Positions 22,800 to 32,365 of a stretch of 64,000 nt of DNA are shown piece by piece; the first letter of the stretch is position 1, and every line of letters begins with the position of its first letter. The stretch is from Budorcas taxicolor (taxonomy: Eukaryota; Chordata; Mammalia; Artiodactyla; Bovidae). The DNA lies in NCBI RefSeq assembly GCF_023091745.1, contig NC_068935.1, positions 21,869,775 to 21,933,774 of the forward strand, written 5' to 3'. The notes below the pieces were generated by a model. The model saw only the letters and a program-made list of their open reading frames with translations. It did not search any database and was not told the origin of the DNA. The position numbers were made by a program, and so were the translations under genes.

Positions 22800-23857
22800 G
22801 AGCTCCCAATGACCAAAGGTGGAATAATTTGAAACAAAATAAATATGACTGTAATGGGTTATAACAATGTAAAAATCATTGATGAGTTCATATTGATATA
22901 TAGAATTTACTGTATCCATAAATAAATGCTGTAGAGACAAATTTTCCATGCAGAAAATTTCCAAATACTTTACGTAGATATTACCCCACGAAAGAAGTGG
23001 AATATAACTCCCCACTTCTTGAGTGGGATCTGCACGTAGTGATTTCCTTCCAAAGAATACAATATAGAAAGAAAGAAAAAGAGTAGCTTTACAGTGAATA
23101 CATCTGACAAACACTACCTCAGCCAAGTGATCAAGGTCAACATCAATTGGTAAATCATGTTGATCGTGTGTACCCTTGATATGATGTGAGGAAAATTACA
23201 CTTTTTCTTCTGTTTGTTCTTCTGATTCTCATAATCACAAACTAGTCATTAGAGAATCACTGTGCTTAGTCGCTCAGTCATGTCTGACTCTTTGCAACCC
23301 CATGGACTGTAGCCTGCCAGGCTCCTCTGTCCATGGGATTCTCCAGGCAAGAATACTGGAGTGGGTTTCCATGCCCTCCTCCAGGGGATGTTCCCAACCC
23401 AGGGATAGAACCCAGATCTCCCACATTGCAAGCACATACTTTACCATCTGAGCCAGCAGAAAATCACTAGATATACTATAACTAAAGAACACTCTTACAA
23501 AATATTTGACTGATAATCTTAAAAACTCTCAAGGACATTGAAACAAGGAAAGTCTAAGAAACTGTTCCAGCCAGGAAGAACATAAGGAGATATGGTGACT
23601 AAGTGTAATGCCTTAACTTAAAGTGGATCCTGAAATATAAAAAGGACATTGGATGAAAAGTAAGGAAATCTGAAGAAAGAATGGGATTTCGCTAATAAAA
23701 TTTGTCAATATCAGTTCATTAATTGTAACAAATGTCCTATACTAATACAACATGTTAATAATAAGAGAAACTAGGTGTGGGTTATACAGAAATTATCTGT
23801 ATTATTTTAATAATTTTTCTATTAATCTAAAACTGTTCTAGAATTAAAAAGTCATTT
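22800..23857 (+). mobile_element. Old L1 3' UTR (sense), split by a Bov-tA
   Basis: Forward old L1 3' end. Blocks CCTTGATATGATGTGAGGAA (23173) and GACATTGAAACAAGGAAAG lead to the terminal CTAAAACTGTTCTAGAATTAAAAAG at 23829-23852. The Bov-tA at 23262 interrupts it. It faces the antisense L1 fragment to its left. Confidence 0.72.
23262..23457 (-). mobile_element. Bov-tA SINE (antisense) with target duplication
   Basis: The tail is at left (GTGCTTAGTCGCTCAGTC) and the head at right (CTGAGCCAGC). It is flanked by AGAGAATCACT at 23251-23261 and AGAAAATCACT at 23458-23468, an 11-bp target duplication with one mismatch. It inserted into the old L1 3' UTR. Confidence 0.92.
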
Positions 23858-24984
23858 TTAAAAATGCCTCAGCTTGTAGACACTTCAGTGTGCTGGTCAT
23901 TGAAAGGAAGTGGTTAGGTCTTTCTGAAAGAGAGAATAAAGGATCCACCTGAATTGATTTTAAAGTTTACAGTCTATAGATCACATTTTGAAAAAAACAA
24001 TGAAAATGGACATAGTTTTAATCATCCTTGAGAATTAACAAGGATTTAAGAGTCTTGTCACCAATAAAAATGAGAGGTATTTTAGTTCTTTTGATGTTTC
24101 AAAAAGGGCAAGAGTCTCCTTTTATTTCCTCCTCTACGAATTTGGAACAGCCATTGCTACTTCTGTCATATATCATCAGTGAAGAAAAAGCTACTGATGT
24201 AGAATTGAGAAGCCAAAAGGGACATCTGAAAATGGGTAGTTGTCATAAATTTTCCAGTACCATACTGAGGGCTTGATATGAAAGTATTTCAGCAATATGA
24301 GTGATGACATGGTTTGTCTGTGTATACATGTATCAGATGTCCCCTTGGCAAATAAAAAGCAACAGTAACTCCTAATGCATTATATATATTTTGTGAATAA
24401 TAGTTGCTTTGAGGTGCCTCTTTATAGGCAAGAATGTTCAAATGTTTGGAAATAAAAAGAGACCTTGGTTGAAAAGTGAAGCAATTAGTAAAATTGGTTA
24501 AAAGATACTTGTATTCTAAGTTGCCTTTATGATTTCTGTGGCTTCAAGATTGATCCGTTTCACATTTTTCCCCTTCAAACAGACCTGGCAGGTGAAAAGA
24601 TCAGTTTCAGCTTTATTGCATGTTTTCCCACCACAGGCTTCCAGCATCCTATATGACTGGCTCCCTGGTGGTCCCTTTATTGACACAGATTCTCTATTTG
24701 GAAACTGCTTTCCACGTGTTTTTTTTTTTTTTTAACCTGACTTTGCCTCTGATTTTGTTGGGGCAGTTCATGTCAGGCTAGGCAGTAAGTAATGACAGTC
24801 TTCTTATCTTTTGACAGCTCTCATCATTGAGAATATATTAAACAGACTATATATATGGGGGTGTGGTTTGTATGTATCTTCTCAATTGCAAAAATTTGTG
24901 GAGTATTTTGACAATGTTGTGGCCATCGCCTAGGGTAGAAAGTGAATGAAGAAAGGAATGAGATTAACATCCTATTATTATGGA
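23858..24984. other. Apparently unique sequence
   Basis: About 1.1 kb with no repeat I can assign. A T15 run sits at 24719-24733. Frames are short and show no recognisable domain. Confidence 0.45.
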
Positions 24985-25150
24985 TTGTGGTGACACAGCA
25001 GTGAAGATTACGGATTTTGTCAAGTCTGGTAGACCCAGATTCAAAGATTGGCTCCAAACTCTGTGTGACCTTGGGCAATTATGAAAACTCTTAAAGGCCT
25101 AATTTTCCTCCACCTATTAAGGGAATAATAAGAAAACTTAGCTCATGTAT
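24985..25150 (+). mobile_element. MIR SINE (sense)
   Basis: GACCCAGATTCAAAGATTGG followed by CTGTGTGACCTTGGGCAATT and a decayed CCTCCACCTATTAAGGGAAT block is MIR in sense orientation; the CCTTGGGCAA core is well kept. Confidence 0.8.
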
Positions 25151-25254
25151 TTGTAGCGTAGAATAAATGGTATTATGCATATATAATACCATTATAGCAT
25201 ATTGTAAATACTCCATAATAACAAAGTATTATTACCTCATGTAAATCTGTATAC

Positions 25255-25345
25255 TAGTTATTATTATCCCTGTTTTATACGTGAGAAAATTTAGGCTCAG
25301 ACATAGACAACAATGTCATAAGATATCACGATTATGAAGCTCCAG
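25255..25345 (-). mobile_element. MIR fragment (antisense)
   Basis: TTATTATTATCCCTGTTTTA followed by GTGAGAAAATTTAGGCTCAG is the MIR core read backwards. It is short and could be part of a larger decayed MIR pair with the copy at 24985. Confidence 0.65.
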
Positions 25346-25624
25346 GCCCTTGGTTCCTCATGGAATCATCAAGTAAACAACTCCAGACTAACTAACATAG
25401 CTTTGTGGGAGCTCTGAGACCAGTGAAGGATCTGTGACAACAGAGCAAACAATCAAGAAAAAGCCACATGCAAAACAATAGGAAAATTTGTGGCATTTTT
25501 GCTAGCCTTTGTTCCACTTCTTCTGCATGTGGCATGATCAGAAGGAAGTGGTTCAATTTCTTGTCTCTCTTTCAGGATGGAAAAAAAGGAACAAAATCTG
25601 TTTGCAACATTCTGGCCTGTATGT

Positions 25625-25936
25625 CTATGTCTCTATTTCTGCTTTGCAAATAAGTGTATCATAGATGTAGAGAACAAACATTAGGACACCACGGGGTCCA
25701 AGGAGGGTGATATGGATTTGGAGATTGAGATTGACATATATACACTACTATCTATAAAATAGATAACTAGTGAGAACCTACTGTGTAGCACAAAGAACTC
25801 TACTCAGTGCTCTGTGATCACCTAAATGGGAAGGAAATCCAAAAACGTGGGGATATACATATGTGTATAACTGATTAACTTTGCTATGCAGCAGAAACTA
25901 ACATAATATAAAGCAACTATACTCCAATTTTAAAAT
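25625..25936 (+). mobile_element. L1 3' end with tiny 5' inversion
   Basis: From 25663 on, a sense L1 3' UTR (GTAGAGAACAAACATTAGGA to AACTATACTCCAATTTTAAAATAAG) is seen. The ~38 bp before it, 25625-25662, is L1 in the opposite orientation. Reversed, it reads TGATACACTTATTTGCAAAG and onward, which is the L1 sequence lying immediately upstream of 25663 in an intact element. This is a minimal twin-priming structure. Confidence 0.8.
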
Positions 25937-26229
25937 AAGACATTTTGGGCTGTCTGCAGGCTGCCTGAAGAACTGGTTTATAAATCACTGGACTCCAGGT
26001 TCAGACAGGAATAATGGCAGCATAGTTTGGCTACCCAGTCATAAGCTGCAGAAGGCAGTGATGGGTGCAATGATACAGGAAAATTGTAGGAAGTCTGCAC
26101 AGCTGTAGATACCTGTGAATATGATATTAGGAACAGAGAAATACAGAAAGCATCTTAGCCCCAAGAAGAAACAGAGGTGAGATGTTTAGGGAAAATGAAT
26201 CATTTGAAAGAAGGCTTGTACATGGAAAA

Positions 26230-26843
26230 ATTGGAAAAAATGCATACACTGAGGAGGGAAGACACATGGCCAGAAAAGGCATGAGAAGAATTTAAGTCTT
26301 CATGCTGGGCTGATTTAATGAATACTTTCTTCCACCCAGAGCCAGCCTGCAAAGACTGGGAAATGAGATTGTCTTTTCAAATGCTCAATTTCCAACAAAA
26401 GATCACGATGAATACAAAGAAATAGTCTTCCATGGAATGGCATTCAATGGAAGAAAATTAATCTCCAGAAACTGATTCTAAAGACAACATATGATTTAGA
26501 CATATAACCAAAAGGATCAAAACAACTGTTTTAAATACATCCAAAGAGCTAAAGGAAAACACAAAGAACTAAAGGAAATCAGGGAAATGCTATATGAACA
26601 AAATAATATCAACAAAGGGATAAAATTATGAAAAAGAACCAGATAGAAACATTGGCGCTGAAAAATACAATAATTTAATAGAAAAATTCACTAGAGGGAT
26701 TCAGACAGAGGGATTAGGCAGAAAAAAGATTCAACCTACTTGATGATAGTTTCATTTGAAATTATCAAGTCTGAAGCACAAAAAGAATGAAGAATAGTGA
26801 ACAGAGGCTAAAAGATTTATGAGATGCATCAAATGGACCATCA
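26230..26843 (+). mobile_element. Old L1 5'/ORF1-region fragment
   Basis: Decayed sense sequence resembling the L1 ORF1 region: GAGCCAGCCTGCAAAGACTG (26339), CATCCAAAGAGCTAAAGGAA (26539), GAAAAATTCACTAGAGGGAT, TTATCAAGTCTGAAGCACAA. No frame survives. The left limit is uncertain. It is not linked to the other L1 pieces nearby. Confidence 0.6.
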
Positions 26844-27140
26844 CAGACATCCTTGGAGATAGCACAGATTTTGTTCTGGGCCACTGCAGCAAAGCAAATG
26901 TTAAAGCAAGTCACATTAATGTTTTGTTTCCTAGTGTTCTTTCCTGGAGAATCCCAGGGATGGGGGAGCCTGGTGGGCTGCTGTCTATGGGGTCACACAG
27001 AGTCGGACACGACTCAAGTGACTTTGCAGCAGCAGCGGAAATAAAATTTACGTTTACACTATATGTAGTCTATTAAGTGTGCTATAGCCTTATGCCTATA
27101 AAAAACACTGTATGTACTTTAATTACAAAATAATGCTGTA
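26844..27140 (+). mobile_element. Tigger1-type DNA transposon 5' end, split by Bov-A2
   Basis: CAGACATCCTTGGAGATA at 26844 is the Tigger1-like terminal inverted repeat, followed by CACTGCAGCAAAGCAAATG and AAGCAAGTCACATTAATG. After the Bov-A2 insertion it resumes with TTTACACTATATGTAGTC, TATTAAGTGTGCTATAGCC and GTATGTACTTTAATTAC. Only the first ~190 bp of the transposon are present and there is no transposase coding sequence. Confidence 0.82.
26935..27038 (+). mobile_element. Bov-A2 SINE, single unit
   Basis: TGTTCTTTCCTGGAGAATCC through GGGGGAGCCTGGTGGGCTGC to GCAGCAGCAGC is the second unit of a Bov-A2. It joins the Tigger sequence at a shared CCAGTG-like hexamer, so the left boundary is ambiguous by a few bases. 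Confidence 0.85.
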
Positions 27141-27880
27141 GGAGAAATGGATAAAGAAGATGTGGTACATATATGCAATGGAATGTTACTCAGCCATTGA
27201 AAATGAAATAAGCATTTGCAGCAACATGGATGAGCCTAGAGACTGTTATACTGAGTGAAGAAAGTCAAACGGAGAAGTAGAAACATGAAAGTGAAGTGAA
27301 AGTGTTAGTCTCTCAGTCGTGTCCAACTCTTTGCAACCTAATGTATTGTAGCCCATCAGGCTCCGCTGTCCATGGAATTCTCCAGGTAAGAATACTGGAG
27401 TGGGAAGCCATTCCCTTCTCCAGGTGATCTTCCTGACCCAGGGATTGAACCTGGTCCTCTGCATTGCAGGCAGATTCTTTATTGCTGAGCCACCAAGGAA
27501 GCCCAGAAATATTGTATGACATCCCTTACATGTGGAATCTAAAAGGAAATGATACAAATGAACTTACTTACAAAACAGAAAGAGACTCACAGACTTAGAG
27601 AACAAACTTATGGTTACTGGGGTGGGGGGTTGTGGGGGGAGAGATAGTTAGGGAGTTTGGGATGGACATGCACACACTGCTATATTTAAAATGGATAACC
27701 AACAAAGACCTACTGTATAGCACAGGGAACTCTGTTCAATGTTATGTGGCAGCCTGGATGGGAGAGGAGTTTAGGGGAGAAAGGATACATATATATATAT
27801 ATGGCTGAATCCCTTTGATGTGCACCTGAAACTATCACAACATTGTTAATTGGCTATACCTCAATACAAAATAAAGTACA
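27141..27880 (+). mobile_element. L1 3' end (sense), split by a Bov-tA
   Basis: Starts GAAATGGATAAAGAAGATGT (ORF2 C-terminal region), then after the Bov-tA continues with TACATGTGGAATCTAAAAGG and the 3' UTR block CTACTGTATAGCACAGGGAA (27710), ending with TAATTGGCTATACCTCAATA and an A-rich tail near 27880. An (AT)n stretch lies at 27787-27802. Confidence 0.9.
27290..27504 (-). mobile_element. Bov-tA SINE (antisense)
   Basis: GTGAAGTGAAAGTGTTAGTC begins the tail at left and CCACCAAGGAAGCCC closes the head at right. AGAAACAT on the left and AGAAATAT on the right are a likely short target duplication. It is nested in the L1. Confidence 0.92.
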
Positions 27881-27987
27881 TAGTCAAAAAAATAGTGCCT
27901 AGTCCAATTCCTCCTACTCCCCAGTTCCACTTCCTGGAAACAATTATTTTCAACCCGTTAGTAATTTTTTATGCTCTTTATCTCCAT

Positions 27988-28194
27988 GTGCTCAGTCACT
28001 CAGTTGTGTCTGACTCTCTGTTACCCATGGACTGTAGCCCTCCAGGCTCCTCTGTCCATGAAATTCTCCAGGCAAAGAATACTAGAATGGGTAGACATTC
28101 CCATCTCCAGAGGATCTTCCCAATCCAGGGATCGAATCTGGGTCTCCTGCATTGCAGGTAGATTCTTTATGATCTGAGACACTAGCGGAGCCCT
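27988..28194 (-). mobile_element. Bov-tA SINE (antisense)
   Basis: CATGTGCTCAGTCACTCAG at left, TCTGAGACACTAGCGGAGCCC at right. The whole body is present. It sits at the left edge of an old antisense L1. Confidence 0.92.
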
Positions 28195-29750
28195 ATGAAC
28201 TTTTTTGTACAAATTTTTGTGGGGACATATGTTTTCAATTATTTTAGTTATTTAACTAGGAGTGGAACTGTTATGTCATAATGTAACTCTGTGTTTAACT
28301 TTTTGAAGAGCTGCCATGATTTTCTGCAGAACTCTGCACCATTTTATCTTCCTAGTAGCAGTGTATAAGCGTTCCAGTGTATCTACTTACTTGTTAACTT
28401 TTTTCATTATCTGCATTTTTTGTTTTGTCTACCCTAGAAGCTATGATATCTCCTTGTGATTTTGATTTGTGTTTCCCTAATGACTAGTGATGCTGAACAT
28501 CTTTTCATGTGCTACTTAGCAATTTTTATATATTCCTCAGAGAAATGCCTATTGAAATCCTTTGCCTCTTTTTAATTGGATTATGTGTCTTTATTTGTCA
28601 GGTTATAAAAATTCTTCATATATATTCTGTATAAAAGTTCCTTGTCTAATAGCAAAGGCATACTGTATGACACAGGGAACTATATTCAATATCTTGTAAT
28701 AACCTATAATACAAAATAATCTGAATATATATATAAAATATTATATAATATATCTATATATATATACACCTGAATCACTTTGCTGAACACCTGAAACTAA
28801 CACAACATTGTAAATCACTGTACTTCAATTTTTAAAATGCTTTTTAAAAAATTCTTCTCTTAACATACATTTTGCAAATATTTTCTCCCATTTAGGAGGT
28901 TGTCTTTTCACAAAGAACACAGTTGAAGAAAGTTTCCACAAATATTTTTGTTAACCTTATGAAGTCCAATTTATCTATTAATATATTTTGTTTTACTTTC
29001 CGTGTTATATTTACAAAGGCTTTGACTAACTGAAGGACATAAAGATTTAGTAGTATATTTTATTCTAAGAGTTTTATAATTTTAACTCATACATTCATGT
29101 TTATGATCCATTTGGAGTTTTTAATAATTTTGGTGTATGGTTTAAGAAAGGAGTACAACTTTACTCTTTTCCATGTGGATATGTAGCACCACTTTTAGAA
29201 AAGATTATCCTTTCCTCCATTGAGTTGTCTTGGCATCTCTTGTCAAAAATCAATTGTCCATAAAGGTATAGGTTTACTTCTGGACTCAGTCCATTGATCT
29301 ATCCTTATTCCAGTAATGCACTGTTTTGATTAATGTAGCTTTGTAGCACGTTCTGAAATCAGGAAGTGTGAGTCCTCTAGCTTTATTCTTTTTCAAGATT
29401 GTTTTATCTATACTGCATCCATGACATTTTCATATAAAATTTAGGAACAATTGTCAATTTCTGATAAAAGGAAGTTAAAATTTTTATATAAATCACATTG
29501 AATCTGCAAATTTGGGAAGCATTGTCATCTGAAAAATATTGTCTTCTGCCATGTGAACATAGGATATCTGTCTTTTTAATTAGATCTTTAAATTTTTTCA
29601 ACAATACACTTTTTCAAAGTACAAGATTTGCACATTTTTGTTAGGTTTATTTTAAGGTATTCTTTTTTATATTATTTTAAATGAAATTTTTCTTGATTTT
29701 AATTTTTGGATTTTTTTTTGTTTTGGTATTGCTTTATTTATAACAATTCC
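28195..29750 (-). mobile_element. Old L1 (antisense), 3' half, with nested L1
   Basis: Antisense old L1 3' UTR (TGTGGGGACATATGTTTTCA) followed by ORF2 C-terminal region (for example CACTGTTTTGATTAATGTAGC at 29319 and AATCAGGAAGTGTGAG). A sense-oriented L1 3' end at 28655-28845 interrupts it. Heavily mutated; right end gradual. Confidence 0.75.
28655..28845 (+). mobile_element. L1 3' terminal fragment nested in older L1
   Basis: CATACTGTATGACACAGGGA, then an AT-rich stretch (28720-28765), then ACACCTGAATCACTTTGCTG and AACACAACATTGTAAATCAC is the 3' ~190 bp of an L1 in sense orientation. The host L1 resumes with TTTTGCAAATATTTTCTCCC at 28870. Confidence 0.82.
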
Positions 29751-29863
29751 ATTTTTGTGCCAAAGAGAGCTTCTAGAACTGAATGTCTCTGTTAATGAAA
29801 AGACAACCATCATGTGTTAAATAAGTAAGGATAAAGAAGGGAAAGAAGATCTAGGGTTTTTTG

Positions 29864-29990
29864 TTTTTTTTTTTTCAGTTCAGGAGCTTATACTTTATTG
29901 AAGCTTGAGTGAATGATGAAATATAAGGCTCATGAGATGTTTTTCTCTGTTGTATCACATCATGAAATATGAAGGGTGAGCACAAGGACA
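29864..29990 (-). other. Possible 3' end of a retroposed transcript (minus strand)
   Basis: On the minus strand an AATAAA (29899-29894) is followed about 18 nt later by an A12 run (29875-29864), with further A-rich sequence beyond it. This is the spacing of a polyadenylated RNA end copied into DNA. The body to the right is short and I cannot identify its source; L2-like sequence starts near 30010. No target duplication was found. Confidence 0.35.
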
Positions 29991-30009
29991 GATGGAGATG
30001 GATTTTTAT

Positions 30010-30590
30010 TTTGGAGATCCTGCTTAATTGGGTTGATTTTGAATAAGACCTTTAAAGGATAGAAATGTGTGAGCAAAGTGAGATGGCAAGGCATAATGGA
30101 TTAAAAGAGACTCTATGAGGAAAAACATAGTTAAGAGAGTAAATTACTTGTATGTTTGGATAACAGCTTCTTGAGTTGGGTGGCTGGGATTAGTAGGACA
30201 GATCAATTTTAGATAAAATCGAGAGTGTATACAAGGATCATTTTATAGACTACCAAGAAATAAGGCCTTTTATGTGCTGGAGATCCTTAAGGGTTTATGA
30301 GGAAAGGTGTGATATGAGCAGGTTTCTAGTTTAGAAATATACTTATGATAACATAGGGAAGAACTGGTAGCAGGAAGCCAGATAGGGCTCTAATGTAATA
30401 TTCTATATGTAAGATAACATGATCTTGAACTTAAACTATGAGAGAATAAAGGATAATGCTAGGAAAGTTTACATAGAAAAGGTATATGGAAAAAAAGGAT
30501 CCCCATGGTGAGGTATAGACATACTGAATAGCCTTGATTAGACCAATAGGGGTAAAACAAGAAGAGTGGAGAATCACAGGAATACAACGT
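30010..30590 (-). mobile_element. Old L2 LINE fragment (antisense)
   Basis: A decayed AAGACCTTTAAAGGATAG block at 30046 and the succession AGGTGTGATATGAGCAGGTT, AAGAACTGGTAGCAGGAAGC resemble the antisense L2 pattern seen more clearly at 46917. Strongly diverged; boundaries approximate. Confidence 0.5.
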
Positions 30591-31154
30591 AAGAGAGAGC
30601 ATCAAGAATTAATATGCAAAATATATAAACAGTTCATAGAACCCAACATCAAAACAAACAATCTGATTAAAAAATGAGCAGAAGACCTCAATAGATATTT
30701 TTCCTAAGAAGACATACAGATGGCCAATAGGCACATGGAAAGATGCTCAACACTGCTAATCATCAGAGAAATGCAAATAAAAACCACAATAGACTATTAC
30801 CTCACACCTTTCAGAATGGCTGTCATTAAAAAGATTTTTTTAAAAAAAGCAAATGTTGGTGAGGATGTGGAGAAAAGGGCACTCTTGTAAGCAGAAATGT
30901 AAATTGGTACTGTTACTATGGAAAACAATGTGGAGGTTTCTAAAAAAAAAAAAAAAACAAACAAAAAACTAAAAATAGAACTACTATGTGACCTAGCCAT
31001 TCTACTTCTGTATATTTATCTGAAAAAATAATGAAAACACTGATTTGAAAAGATACATGCACCTCAGTGTTCACAGCAGAATTATTTTCAATTGCCAAGA
31101 TATGGAAGCAACTGAAGTGTCCATTGATGAATGATAAAAACATGTGGTATATAT

Positions 31155-31342
31155 CCCAGATGGCTCAGACAGTAAAGAGTCTGCCTGCAATGTGGGTTCA
31201 ATCCCTGAGTCAGGAAAATCCCCTGGAGAAGTGGATTGCTAGCCACTCCAGCATTCTTGCTATGGACAGAGAAGCCTAGTGGACTATAGTCCATAAGGTT
31301 GCAAAGAGCTGGATATGACTGAGTGACTAACACTTTCACTTT
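31155..31342 (+). mobile_element. Bov-tA SINE
   Basis: CCAGATGGCTCAGACAGTAA starts the head (first bases lost) and the copy runs to a CACTTTCACTTTCACACAC end that grades into a short (CA)n tract at 31343-31362. It is slightly shortened internally around the CTTGCTATGGACAGAG junction, where part of the usual body is missing. Confidence 0.88.
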
Positions 31343-31362
31343 CACACACATACACACACACA
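31343..31362. repeat. Short (CA)n microsatellite at SINE tail
   Basis: CACACACATACACACACACAG following the Bov-tA tail; probably grown from the tail itself. Confidence 0.7.
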
Positions 31363-31537
31363 GAATGGGACACTACTCGGCCATTAAAGAATACAATAAA
31401 GACTCAGCATGGCCAAAAAAAAAAAAGAGAGAATGAAATTCTGTCATCTGCAGCAACATGGATGGATTAGGAGGATATTATGCTAAGAGAAAGGCAAATA
31501 CTGTATAGTACTTATAGGTGGAATCTAAAAAAAATCA

Positions 31538-31747
31538 AAGTGAAAGTGAAGTCGCTCAGTCGTGTCCGACTCTTTGCAAGCCCATGGACTGTAGCCTACC
31601 AGGCTCTGAGGAGCTTCTCAGTCCATGGAATTTTCCAGGCAAGAGTACTGGAGTGGGTTGCCATTTCCTTCTCCAGGAGATCTTCCCAACTCAGGGATCA
31701 AACCCGGGTCTCCCACACTGCAGGCAGATGCTTTACCGTCTGAGCCA
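31538..31747 (-). mobile_element. Bov-tA SINE (antisense)
   Basis: AAAGTGAAAGTGAAGTCGCTC at left and GTCTGAGCCAATATA at right. The tail is close to consensus (GTCGTGTCCGACTCTTTGC), suggesting a fairly young copy. Part of the body around 31605 carries a small duplication-like GAGGAGCTTCTCAG insertion. Confidence 0.92.
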
Positions 31748-32201
31748 ATATAACAAAAAAGAAACAGACTCAGATATAGATAACATATTAGTGTTTATCA
31801 GTGGGGAGGAAAAGGAAGAGGGGAAATATAGGAGTAGGGGATTAAGAGGTACAAACTACTATGGACAAAAATATAAGGATACATAGTATGACACAGGGAA
31901 TATAGCCAAAATTTTATAATAACTATAAATGAAATATAGCTTTTAAATACTGTGAACTGTGTTGTATACCTGAAACATATAATATTGTACATAAACTGTA
32001 CCTCAATTGAAAAAAAAAAAAAGAATGAAAATGGTCATCAATGTCAACGTAAGGACCAAGGCAATGCTATCAAATCTGGGGATTTGGAAGTCATAAATGA
32101 CTTTCAAAACACTATTTCAATGAAACACTAAGGGGTAATCAAAGCAGAAGTCTAAATATATCTGTAAAAACATTTTAAGAACTCACTTATCTATCATGAA
32201 G

Positions 32202-32365
32202 GATACCTGCAATGCAGGAGACCTGGGTTCGAATCCCATGGAGAAGGAAATGACTGCCAACTCCAGTATTCTTGCCTGGAAAATTCCATGGACAGAGGAC
32301 CCCGGCAGGCTACAGGCTCATGTCATGGAGACATGACTGAGTGACTCATATTTTCACTTTCACTA
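32202..32365 (+). mobile_element. Bov-tA SINE, 5'-shortened
   Basis: Begins inside the head at CCTGCAATGCAGGAGACCTG, keeps the B-box-like GGGTTCGAATCCC, and then lacks a segment of the body before GAGAAGGAAATGACTGCCAA. Ends in the usual CATATTTTCACTTTCAC tail. Confidence 0.85.

Larger units (their letters stand above)
30600..32023 (+). mobile_element. L1 ORF2 C-terminus and 3' UTR, split by two Bov-tA
   Basis: A sense L1 from ACAGTTCATAGAACCCAACA through the ORF2 C-terminal region (AACACTGCTAATCATCAGAG, GGTGAGGATGTGGAGAAAAG) to a 3' end at 32009-32023 with an A-run. It contains Bov-tA copies at 31155 (sense) and 31538 (antisense), an A16 run near 30942-30957, and a small foreign insert with its own A-run at 31393-31430. 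Confidence 0.88.

Noticed and set aside
28655..28870. Target duplication around the nested L1 at 28655-28845
   Set aside because: The flanks TAAAAGTTCCTTGTCTAA and AAAAATTCTTCTCTTAA look alike but mismatch too often to be sure.
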